Origin: Mesobacterium_A hydrothermale
GTDB lineage: Bacteria > Pseudomonadota > Alphaproteobacteria > Rhodobacterales > Rhodobacteraceae
DNA length: 64,000 bases
Assembly (NCBI RefSeq): GCF_035818635.1
Contig: NZ_JAYLLH010000002.1
Location: 186,001-250,000, forward strand
Direction: 5' to 3'
Shown: in pieces, positions 16,791-25,125 of the stretch
Numbering within the stretch: position 1 is the first letter of the stretch
Layout: every line of letters starts with the position of its first letter
The notes under the pieces: model-generated
The model's database searches: none
What the model saw: only the letters and a program-made list of their open reading frames with translations
Told to the model about the DNA's origin: nothing
Translations under genes and position numbers: made by a program

Positions 16791-18338
16791 TTGCCTTCGA
16801 CTTTCGGCATTGTTGATCTTTTCGCCGGGCCCGGCGGACTGGGTGAGGGGTTTGCATCCCTCGTCGCGGACGGACACTCACCGTTCCGGATCGGCATCTC
16901 GGTCGAGAAAGAGGCATCGGCTCACCTGACGCTGACGCTGCGCGCGTTTCTGCGCGAGTACCGGTCACGTCGTGGCAGATTGCCGAAACAGTTCATCGAT
17001 TTCCATGCGGGAGAAATTCCTGAACCGGACTGGTCGGAAGTCGATGCGGGTGCATGGCGGTTGGCCGTCGAGGAGGCCCGCGGTCTCGAGCTCGGCACTA
17101 AGGCCGCGGCAACAGAGATCGATGCCGCCATCGAGAAACTGAAGTCGGGGTACGACGACACGATCCTGATCGGGGGCCCGCCGTGTCAGGCGTACTCCCT
17201 CGTGGGTCGGGCCCGATCCAGGGGCAAGGTTGGTTATGTGCCGGAGGAGGATGAACGGCACTACCTGTTCCGCGAGTACATTCGGGTGCTCGACAAGCTC
17301 AGGCCGGCAGCCTTCGTGATGGAGAACGTGAAGGGCATGCTGTCCTCGACGGTCGAAAGCAGGCTCGTGTTCGAGATGTTGATGGAGGACCTTACCTCCC
17401 TCGGCGGTGGCCATGGCCATCAATACGAGCTGCGGGCCATTCGGATCGCAGACGGGAAGGCCTGCCTGCAGGAGGCGATGCGGCCCTCGGACTTCGTTGT
17501 ACGTGCTGAAGAGTTCGGTGTTCCGCAGCGGCGTCACCGGGTAATCATCGTCGGAATACGGTCTGATCTGGCCGCCAGAACGGCGGGCGTCAGCATGGCC
17601 GTCTCCGAGCGGACGCGAACGGTCAGTGACGCGATTGGTACGATGCCGCGCCTGCGAAGTGGCATCAGTCGAGGGGCGGACAGCGCGGCAGACTGGCGGC
17701 AGGAGGTTGTCGAGGCTGCGAGAATACTGTCGCGCATTTACACCGATGAAGAGTGCGAACCGCTCCGCGAGGCATTCTCTTCCGTTTCGAGGCGCATGGC
17801 GGCGGAAGCCCCGGTCAGGCGCAAGGACACACGGATTGGCGAGGGCTACGGCGACTCGAACGATGAACTGCTTCGTTGGCTCGAGCGTCCGGAACTTCGC
17901 GCAATCGCCCAGCATGAAACGCGTGGACATATGGCGTCTGATCTTGGTCGCTACCTCTTCGCCTCCGTGTTTGGGGCCGTCCGCGGCTACAGCCCCAAAG
18001 CCGCCGACTTTCCGCTCGTGCTGATTCCGGATCATCGCAATTGGCATAGCGGAAAGTTCAACGATCGTTTCAGAGTCCAGCTAGCTGATGAGCCATCAAC
18101 CACGGTGACCAGCCATATCTCGAAAGATGGTCACTACTTCATACATCCTGATCCTTTACAGTGCCGCAGCCTGACGGTACGTGAAGCTGCGCGCTTGCAG
18201 ACATTCCCCGACGATTACCTGTTCATGGGCAACCGGACCCAGCAGTACGTCCAGGTCGGGAACGCAGTGCCGCCCTTTCTGGCACGCCAGATCGCAGACG
18301 TCGTGTTGAATGCCATTTCAGGCATCAATTCCGCATAG
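16791..18338 (+). CDS. DNA (cytosine-5-)-methyltransferase
   Basis: A 515-residue C5-cytosine methyltransferase. Motif I 'VDLFAGPGGLGEG' lies at residues 8-20, motif IV 'GGPPCQAYS' with catalytic Cys132, motif VI 'ENVKGM' near 178, motif VIII 'QRRHRVIIVG' near 247, and motifs IX-X near the C-terminus ('TVREAARLQTFPDDY', 'QVGNAVPPFLARQIA'). The start is a TTG at 16791 with AGGAG six bases upstream; the ATG at 16768 is out of frame. The unusually long region between motifs VIII and IX is the target-recognition domain; specificity is unknown. It would mark host DNA as self for the neighbouring defence genes, as DrmMII does in class 2 DISARM. Confidence 0.9.
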   Translation: MPSTFGIVDLFAGPGGLGEGFASLVADGHSPFRIGISVEKEASAHLTLTLRAFLREYRSRRGRLPKQFIDFHAGEIPEPDWSEVDAGAWRLAVEEARGLELGTKAAATEIDAAIEKLKSGYDDTILIGGPPCQAYSLVGRARSRGKVGYVPEEDERHYLFREYIRVLDKLRPAAFVMENVKGMLSSTVESRLVFEMLMEDLTSLGGGHGHQYELRAIRIADGKACLQEAMRPSDFVVRAEEFGVPQRRHRVIIVGIRSDLAARTAGVSMAVSERTRTVSDAIGTMPRLRSGISRGADSAADWRQEVVEAARILSRIYTDEECEPLREAFSSVSRRMAAEAPVRRKDTRIGEGYGDSNDELLRWLERPELRAIAQHETRGHMASDLGRYLFASVFGAVRGYSPKAADFPLVLIPDHRNWHSGKFNDRFRVQLADEPSTTVTSHISKDGHYFIHPDPLQCRSLTVREAARLQTFPDDYLFMGNRTQQYVQVGNAVPPFLARQIADVVLNAISGINSA

Positions 18339-18441
18339 AACTGCACTGATCCTGGGGAGCCGGATATGTCATCGGCCGATGTGGCCCCGATGCGAAACGA
18401 CCTGTTCGACTGTGGATAGACCTAACCTGTTTGGGGGGCCT

Positions 18442-20118
18442 TCACTGTCCGACGGGCTGAACTTCTTGCTTCAGGCGCGCGATGTCATCAGCTGTCCCGA
18501 CGAGTTCAAGCAAGACATTTGCGCGGCTTGTCGCAACATAGATCAGTTCGGGATCGGTGAGGCCCTCGATCCCGATCAGGAAGACGCAAGGACGTGACAG
18601 ACCCTTGAAGCGTCGGACCGTATCAAGGACGATATGATCAGGTCGCACACCATCCGCACGACAGGTCGCATTTCCGGCGATTCTCTCGCCAAGCGCAGCT
18701 AGAGCGTCACCCGTCCCAGAGAGCACCGCAATCTGTCCCGGCTTGACTTGGCCTGAGCGTACAAGCTGTGCTATCCGTTCGTTCAGTCGCGCTGGAGCCA
18801 TTTCGCCCTTGCGACACACTATGGACCCAACCGGCTCCCCCTCAGGTCCTGCAGGGATGCTTCGCCGGCCCTGATACCATTTTGTCATCAGATCATGAAT
18901 CCGCCGCGTGTTTCGAAGATTCCGTGTCAGCGCGATGGACGATGCGGGGAGAGCATCCATGAACCCCTTTTCCGGAGAAAACAGGCGCTGATTGTCGTCG
19001 TAGAATACATAGAATTCGCCGGTATCCGGCTCGTTGATGGTGAGACGCAGCGCGTGCAACCAGGAATCTCGGAAGTCCTGCCCCTCATCAATGATGACAG
19101 TGTCAAAGCCGAGATCGGGGATGTTACTGACAGCATCCACAAGCGCTTCGGGAAGTAGGTGGTCGAACACCGATTGGTCGCCATCCGAGGGCAGTTCGAT
19201 GCCAGCCTTTTGTGCGAGGCCTCGGCAAAGTGAATGGAAACTGGCTACCACTAGGCCTTCATTACCCTGACAGACCGTTCGAAGATGGGCCGCTAGCGGC
19301 GCGTTGTAGCATGTCAGAAGCGTACGTCGCCCGTCAGCTGCCGACCTGGTGGCCTTTTCAACGGCTAGCACTGTCTTTCCACTGCCTGCGCCCCCTGAAA
19401 TCGCCATTTCCTTGTTATCCGCGAGCGAGTCGAGGATCCACGCCTGTTCGCTCGTCAGTCGCTCGATGGTTCTGGCATCGTCGGCAAGGCTTAGTCCGAT
19501 GTGGGCCCTGAGTTCGAAATGGCTTGCAAGTAGCTCTTCCAGCGCTCTCAGGCCATCCAACCCCAAAGCGCTTTCGCCATGGTCGTCGCCTTCGGTCATC
19601 CGACGGACAATCCAGCGATCTAGGGATTCCATGTCGTTCCCGAACGCGATGATTTCGAGCGGCGCATCCGCTGCCAACGCCCGCTGCGGACGGACACTGC
19701 CTGGAAGGATCGCGCCATGGCGTGCTCTGATGAAACGCCCCTTCAGCGCCCGGCTTGCTTTGAGGCGCTTCAGGAAATGGTGTTTGCTGCTCCGCGCCTG
19801 GGATATCGGGTTCTTGATGCGGAACTTGAACCCGTCACGGTCCTCACTGAGCCACTGTCCATCGGCTTCACGGCAGCTCACCCTCCCGCCCTTTACCTCG
19901 AGGAACAGCAACCCGTGTTCCGCATGCGCGACGATGAAATCCGCTTCTCCGTCGAACTCGGCTCCATCGCGATCCGCTTCATGCCAGGAGCGCGAATAGT
20001 AGCAGTTGTAATCCCTTGGCAGTTTGTCCCTGATGCGTTCATAGACGCGGACCTCCGAAGACAGTTTCGGATTTTCAAGAACATGACGTGGCAGTTCCCT
20101 TGGATACATCCGTGCCAT
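18442..20118 (-). CDS. NERD nuclease-domain / UvrD-like superfamily 1 helicase fusion
   Basis: A 558-residue protein. The N-terminal NERD domain shows the PD-(D/E)XK-type pattern: Asp60, then Glu74 and Lys76 in 'LLFLEVKGG'. A superfamily 1 helicase follows, with Walker A 'GAGSGKT' at 243-249, Walker B 'VIIDEGQDF' at 341-349, and C-terminal helicase motifs ('ALTRNLRNTRRIH', 'TVRRFKGLSRPCVFLIG', 'YVATSRA'). A GGAGG ribosome binding site overlaps the end of drmB, two bases upstream. It is the last gene of the leftward drm operon, the position held by the PLD nuclease DrmC in classical DISARM. A role as the DNA-cutting module is inferred from both domain content and position. Confidence 0.8.
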   Translation of the reverse strand: MARMYPRELPRHVLENPKLSSEVRVYERIRDKLPRDYNCYYSRSWHEADRDGAEFDGEADFIVAHAEHGLLFLEVKGGRVSCREADGQWLSEDRDGFKFRIKNPISQARSSKHHFLKRLKASRALKGRFIRARHGAILPGSVRPQRALAADAPLEIIAFGNDMESLDRWIVRRMTEGDDHGESALGLDGLRALEELLASHFELRAHIGLSLADDARTIERLTSEQAWILDSLADNKEMAISGGAGSGKTVLAVEKATRSAADGRRTLLTCYNAPLAAHLRTVCQGNEGLVVASFHSLCRGLAQKAGIELPSDGDQSVFDHLLPEALVDAVSNIPDLGFDTVIIDEGQDFRDSWLHALRLTINEPDTGEFYVFYDDNQRLFSPEKGFMDALPASSIALTRNLRNTRRIHDLMTKWYQGRRSIPAGPEGEPVGSIVCRKGEMAPARLNERIAQLVRSGQVKPGQIAVLSGTGDALAALGERIAGNATCRADGVRPDHIVLDTVRRFKGLSRPCVFLIGIEGLTDPELIYVATSRANVLLELVGTADDIARLKQEVQPVGQ

Positions 20119-20120
20119 CT

Positions 20121-21941
20121 TCAGGACCCTCCACCCAGAAGTTTGCGAAAGAAGCCAAGTTCAGGGTTCTCTGGTGTTCCGATCAGCATGCCGCGATCGA
20201 GGTGGCGGTTGAAATGCTCACATGAGGTTTCTGGGAGAAAGGTGCAGCAGTGACAGGCTGCGGACCCAGAGCCTTCGGAAAGCGAAAGGATGCCGCTACT
20301 GCAAAGCGGATCTGAAGAGCACCACTCCAGATCCCGAAGTGCGGAGAGCAGGATCGGGCCAATCTCGCTGGAGCGTCCCTTTCGTGACAACCCGCCCAGT
20401 GTTCCATCGGAGTCGGGTGCGGACGTGTACAGAAGAAATCCGCACATCCCGCCAAGATCTGGCGAGACGTACAACCTCTCTCGGATGGATGCTGTCGAGT
20501 ACCCGCTGTCGAGTGACAGTCGCTCCGACAGCGCGTGGGCCGTAGTGTGTACCAATAGAAACCTCGCCGAGATCGTCATGGGGAATGGGCGATCGCTGCC
20601 ATTGTGGTCTTGCCATGCACGCTCGGCGGCCTGATGCGCCTTTGCAGCCCTCTCGACTACGTTCGGGTCATTCTCCCATGAACGTATGGCAGTCTCGTCG
20701 AAGTTGACGAATATGCCTTCCCCGCGGACCTCGATGGCCGGAAGCCAGTTCAACTTCTTCTCGGACAGCGGTGCCACGAAAGTGCTGTCGTCGGCGGCCT
20801 CCAACGGACTGAGACGAGTGAATGCCTTGAGAGCTCGGACCTCGCGCAACCTCTCGACCGAGACTACACGGTCCAGAACGCCCTTCAAATCGCTCGGGAT
20901 CACCTGAGGCGAGATCTGGAACTCCGGGAACTCTTCTCCGTCCGGGCCACCCGAGCAAAGCATCAGGTGCTCGTTGGGACGCAGGTCGCCGGTCTTGTTG
21001 TCCAGCATTGTCAGCAGGGTCAGTATCCGCGCGGTCAGATCTTCCGGTTTGGTGTCAGGCTCAGGCCATCTGGGAAGGATTCGTTTCCGTACGAAGTCGG
21101 GAAGTTGCGCCCTGTCATCCAGCGCAATGATGTCCGGCCAAAATTCCTCCAACATATCCCGGAAGGAACCGCCGAATGGCGGCACGTCGAGCGCAGATTC
21201 CATCACGGGGAAATAGGCGTTCGATGCACCGCGCTGAATGGCAATGGGCTTATGGTTGCAGGGTTCGGACTGCTTTTTGAGCCACGGAGATCTGCCCTCG
21301 CATGAAATCTGGCCCAACCCGCTAGGCGACAAGGCTCCATCCAGATCGCGTTCGGCCTCGCATTCGGTGCAATGGACCTTGAGCCCCTTCAACCCGGCTC
21401 CTTCCCCTATGAGCTTGAGAGGCTTCTTCCGGGAGCAGGAGTCAGCATGCTTCGGCCATGACATCCAGGGAAATTCCTGAAGATGGCCAGCCGGACACGT
21501 CACGATGAAGCGAACCGGCACTACGTATGCCTTCTTCATGCGCTTGCCTCGCCCGGAACTGCAGGAAGTGCACCAAAGCTCGGGTTTCCCGATCTCGGAA
21601 CTCCAGAAGCGGCTACGCTGCAGGTGGTTACATTTCGGACAGACATGCCAATCCGGGAACCTGTAGGCGGGCAAAAGGCGTGGTCGCTGTTCCCTGCCAA
21701 CTTTTTCGTCTCCGACGGGAGGTAACCGGAACCCGTTCACCTGGAGCCTCGCCTGGAGTGGCTCATGATGAATGCGTTGATCGTTCAGAAGCCCCTTCCT
21801 GATGGCCAGTTGATCCCAGGCCTCAAGACCAGCCGCCACCACGGAAACCGGCGCACCGTTCTCGCCTCTGAAGTCAATTATCGCACCGGGGCCATTGCCT
21901 GTCAGAACCTGACTCCGGCGAATTTTTCCGATCGATTTCAT
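20121..21941 (-). CDS. drmB: DrmB-like DUF1998 protein of a DISARM-type system
   Basis: A 606-residue protein opening 'MKSIGKIRRSQVLTGNGPGAI', the usual start of DrmB. Zinc-binding Cys pairs are visible at 101/104 (CPKC) and 124/127 (CTSC), with CPAGH at 149-153 and CTEC further on. The C-terminal DUF1998 part has 'LVHTTAHAL' followed by 'SIRERLYVS' and a Cys-rich cluster (CSSDPLC, CHCC, near 545-570). DrmB partners the DrmA helicase; in DISARM the two form a DNA-binding complex that loads on incoming phage DNA. The start ATG overlaps the drmA stop by four bases, supporting a fixed DrmA:DrmB ratio. Confidence 0.85.
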   Translation of the reverse strand: MKSIGKIRRSQVLTGNGPGAIIDFRGENGAPVSVVAAGLEAWDQLAIRKGLLNDQRIHHEPLQARLQVNGFRLPPVGDEKVGREQRPRLLPAYRFPDWHVCPKCNHLQRSRFWSSEIGKPELWCTSCSSGRGKRMKKAYVVPVRFIVTCPAGHLQEFPWMSWPKHADSCSRKKPLKLIGEGAGLKGLKVHCTECEAERDLDGALSPSGLGQISCEGRSPWLKKQSEPCNHKPIAIQRGASNAYFPVMESALDVPPFGGSFRDMLEEFWPDIIALDDRAQLPDFVRKRILPRWPEPDTKPEDLTARILTLLTMLDNKTGDLRPNEHLMLCSGGPDGEEFPEFQISPQVIPSDLKGVLDRVVSVERLREVRALKAFTRLSPLEAADDSTFVAPLSEKKLNWLPAIEVRGEGIFVNFDETAIRSWENDPNVVERAAKAHQAAERAWQDHNGSDRPFPMTISARFLLVHTTAHALSERLSLDSGYSTASIRERLYVSPDLGGMCGFLLYTSAPDSDGTLGGLSRKGRSSEIGPILLSALRDLEWCSSDPLCSSGILSLSEGSGSAACHCCTFLPETSCEHFNRHLDRGMLIGTPENPELGFFRKLLGGGS

Positions 21942-24900
21942 TGTGCTGCTCCCTTGTACGATCCGCCTGCCAAAAGAACATAAGATGCCGATGCTTCAAC
22001 GGAACGCAATGAGTTCGGGGTCGGCTTCTGCCCGGCAAAGCGAGCCCTGTTCCTGCGCTCCGCTGCCGCTTCCGCCGAAGTCAGAAGAGCTTCTCCATAG
22101 TCGTTCCAATAGTTCTTCAGACCCTGTCGGTCGAACCAGTCATCAAGGAACGAGTTGAGTTGCGCGCGCGCAGCATCTGCCTCTGCCGGATCAATCCGCT
22201 TGATGCGGGCAATTACAGTTTCCAGGAGTGTTTCAGCCTCCCTTTGATGGTGTTCGATTGCGCCCGGGTTCTCCATCCCATCAACCAGATGGCGCACCAA
22301 TGCGACATAGGGAGCATGAAGTGCACGATCGCGCGCACGCGGGGCGAAGGGAGTCACGCTTGTTGCCTCGACATCGCGGTAGAGACTGCGATGCCAACTG
22401 GCAAAGGTTTCGTAACGACTGCGATCGCGGGACTTGGCCGCATTGAACAAGGTGATCACAAGCCCGGGTGCCTGCTGGCTTCTGCCAACCCGGCTAGTGG
22501 CTTGGATATACTCGGCAATCGTCTTTGGCTGACCATTGACGACCATCAGGCCCAGCCGTGAAACATCCATCCCGACCGAGATCATGTTGCTCGCCAGAAC
22601 GATGTCGACATGGTCGGGATCGTTCCACGGACGCTCCAGATCCTTGAGGTACTTGGGAATATCGCTGGAACGAACACGACTGGTGAGTTCGATCTGTGTC
22701 CCGGCGTCGCGCTCGACCTCACCCGGCCTCCGCGCAGTATAGTCCCGGATACTGCGCGCAACGTCGTCGCGCATGAGAACGAGTGCGCCACCCAGCTCTC
22801 TGAGCGAATTGAAGTAATTGACGAGGGTCCAGTATCCGTCGCGCCTGTCTGCCGGTAGCGTCGCGTCGGTAGCTGCCTGGAGCAGAGATGCCGCGACAGC
22901 CTGTTGAGTGAATTTGGCCGAGCGACCAACGGTCGATAAGGCTACATAGCGACGGCCCGGAACATCACGATTCTCGATCGCGAAACCCGAATTGGTGTGA
23001 TCCAGCCCGGGCGGGGGAAATTGAAAAGATCTGCGGTCAAACAGAGCCTTGATCTGGTCGTCAGCTCTGCGGATTGTTGCCGTTGAGCCGATGATCTTGG
23101 CCCTCACGCCCGCATTTGAGCGACACATTTCATCGATCGCGGTCTCGTAGAGCCCGGCCAGGCTGCCCAACGGCCCTGATATCAGGTGGAGCTCATCCTG
23201 GATCACCAGCTCCGGAGGATCCGCCAGCGTTCCGATGCCAAAAAGGCAGCCGGTTTTCTGGTTTCTTGTTATCTGCGCGTACTTGTCGACCGTGGAGATC
23301 AACAATGTAGGTTGCTCTCGGTAGATGTCCTCGTCAACAGTCCAGACCGGGAGCAATGCCAGTTCCCGCTCCAGATCGCATGACTTGTTGAGGCAGCGTA
23401 CCTCTACACGGCTCTTGTCCGACGAGATTTTCCAGTCGAGAACTTCATGACAGCATGGGCAACTGCGTAACTGGGCCGGCGAGCTGTCCGCTTCGGTATC
23501 GAGTACCTGCGCTGCCTGCGACACGTTGTTTGGCGTGGCACCTTCTCCTACCCAAAGTCCCAAGGAAATTGGCATGTCCGTCGCGAAGTGTGCAGGAAGG
23601 TCGATATTCTGCAGCTTGACCTTGCCTCGGCTGACCATCTCGCAGGCACAGATCAAAGCAGCTGCGCGCTCGAACTGCTGGATGGTCAGAAGTCTGAGGG
23701 TGTAGCGCATGAACGTTGTCACGCCCGCGCCGCTCGGGTTCCCCGCTGCGCGGAGACGACGCAGGAAGATCGTGAAAGCTGTCAGTAGAAGGTAGGCCTC
23801 GGTCTTTCCACCACCGGTAGGGAACCAAAGCAGATCCATCGTCTCGCGATCACAGGAGTCGGGGTTCGCAATCGACTCCAGACACAGGAGTGCGAAACCG
23901 AGCTGAAACGGGCGCCAGATCAGTTCGGGAGGCGTTGGATTGATGCGCCATGAGTACTGAAGCGCGAGAGCGGTGTTCGCGAGCCTGAAAGCGGTTAGCA
24001 CCTCGGGTGATGACTCTAGGAGCGCAATGCCAGATCGCATCCGCTGTTCAGCGGTTCGGCAGCGCTGCATATGCACATGTGCCTGTTTGACGTGCTCCTG
24101 CGGCATGTCGAGCGCTGCACCTTCCATCCTCGCAACCCATTTTGTGTAGGCGGCAACGAACGATTTCAGCCCTGCGATGAGACTGGGGGCGTCTTCGGAT
24201 GCAAGCCATGACGCCGCAAGCGGCAACCGAGCTTCGCCCTGCCGAAACTCGATATCGCCTTCAGCGCTGACGACATGGACGGTGGCTTCCGGAAACCAGC
24301 TGGTCCTCACCTGATATACCGTCCCATCAACGGGCTCGTCCCACATCGCGGAACAGGTGTGACCCACTGCGAATTGCTGGACGTCCCGATACAGCAAGGC
24401 GGCCGCCCGGGCATCGTCTTCGTCGCTCGCCAATCCAGCCCTGTCCGGCTTTGGAACGAACTTGCAATCGGCTTCGCATTCTACACTCAGCGAAAACTGA
24501 AAAAGCGCTGCTTCCTCGTTGGCTGCGCGACTTCTTGTTTCGGTTGGCCTCGCGTCGTTTGTCACCGCAAGCGTCACGAGCAGAATGTCACCCCAAGGGG
24601 CGATGCGGCAGTGCAAGGACGTTCCGGCAAGCCCGCGGCTTGCAAGGCTGACGACGGGCGCCGCTTGCTCGCGCAGTTCCGCGAGTTCTAGTGAAACCTC
24701 GGCAAATTGAGGATCTCGCCGCCAGCTCTGCACCCGCTTCCTCGATGAACCGGCGCTGTCTTCGGCCGCGCTTTCGGGCCTGTAACGAGCCCCATCCACC
24801 CGAACCCGCAGTCTGGGCGCCGAACCGCTCGGTCGGATGGCAAAGGAAAGACCAGCCGAACTTGGTCGGAATGCTGAAGCTGCCTTAACCCCATCCAGCG

Positions 24901-25096
24901 CGGTCCCCACCGCATCCGCATCGTCAGCATCGCTCGCTTCGTCGTCATCTTCCGGCGAAATCGTCGTGCGAGGCGGGAACAGGATTCCGGTCAGATATCG
25001 ATCAGTCGGCCGATCCGAAATCAGTTCATTCGACTCCTCCGGGCCGATGAGATCAACCTTCATCCGTTCCAGGATCGTGTCGCGCGCATCAATCAT
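21938..25096 (-). CDS. drmA: DrmA-like helicase of a DISARM-type system
   Basis: A 1052-residue superfamily 2 helicase. A long N-terminal region without recognised motifs (1-420) is followed by Walker A 'PTGGGKTEA' near residue 428, motif II 'VIQDELHLISGP' near 634 (DELH box), motif III 'IGSTATIR' near 670, and motifs V-VI 'ASNMISVGMDVSRLG' and 'YIQATSRVGR' near 835-870. This is the DrmA architecture. A Cys cluster (CPCC and later a CLNKSC) near 555-590 suggests a zinc-binding insertion between the helicase lobes. The gene lies 29 bases downstream of the UvrD-like gene and overlaps drmB, so all four leftward genes look like one transcript. Confidence 0.85.
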   Translation of the reverse strand: MIDARDTILERMKVDLIGPEESNELISDRPTDRYLTGILFPPRTTISPEDDDEASDADDADAVGTALDGVKAASAFRPSSAGLSFAIRPSGSAPRLRVRVDGARYRPESAAEDSAGSSRKRVQSWRRDPQFAEVSLELAELREQAAPVVSLASRGLAGTSLHCRIAPWGDILLVTLAVTNDARPTETRSRAANEEAALFQFSLSVECEADCKFVPKPDRAGLASDEDDARAAALLYRDVQQFAVGHTCSAMWDEPVDGTVYQVRTSWFPEATVHVVSAEGDIEFRQGEARLPLAASWLASEDAPSLIAGLKSFVAAYTKWVARMEGAALDMPQEHVKQAHVHMQRCRTAEQRMRSGIALLESSPEVLTAFRLANTALALQYSWRINPTPPELIWRPFQLGFALLCLESIANPDSCDRETMDLLWFPTGGGKTEAYLLLTAFTIFLRRLRAAGNPSGAGVTTFMRYTLRLLTIQQFERAAALICACEMVSRGKVKLQNIDLPAHFATDMPISLGLWVGEGATPNNVSQAAQVLDTEADSSPAQLRSCPCCHEVLDWKISSDKSRVEVRCLNKSCDLERELALLPVWTVDEDIYREQPTLLISTVDKYAQITRNQKTGCLFGIGTLADPPELVIQDELHLISGPLGSLAGLYETAIDEMCRSNAGVRAKIIGSTATIRRADDQIKALFDRRSFQFPPPGLDHTNSGFAIENRDVPGRRYVALSTVGRSAKFTQQAVAASLLQAATDATLPADRRDGYWTLVNYFNSLRELGGALVLMRDDVARSIRDYTARRPGEVERDAGTQIELTSRVRSSDIPKYLKDLERPWNDPDHVDIVLASNMISVGMDVSRLGLMVVNGQPKTIAEYIQATSRVGRSQQAPGLVITLFNAAKSRDRSRYETFASWHRSLYRDVEATSVTPFAPRARDRALHAPYVALVRHLVDGMENPGAIEHHQREAETLLETVIARIKRIDPAEADAARAQLNSFLDDWFDRQGLKNYWNDYGEALLTSAEAAAERRNRARFAGQKPTPNSLRSVEASASYVLLAGGSYKGAAQ

Positions 25097-25125
25097 TTAC
25101 GTTCTCCAGAAACAAGAATTATCGC

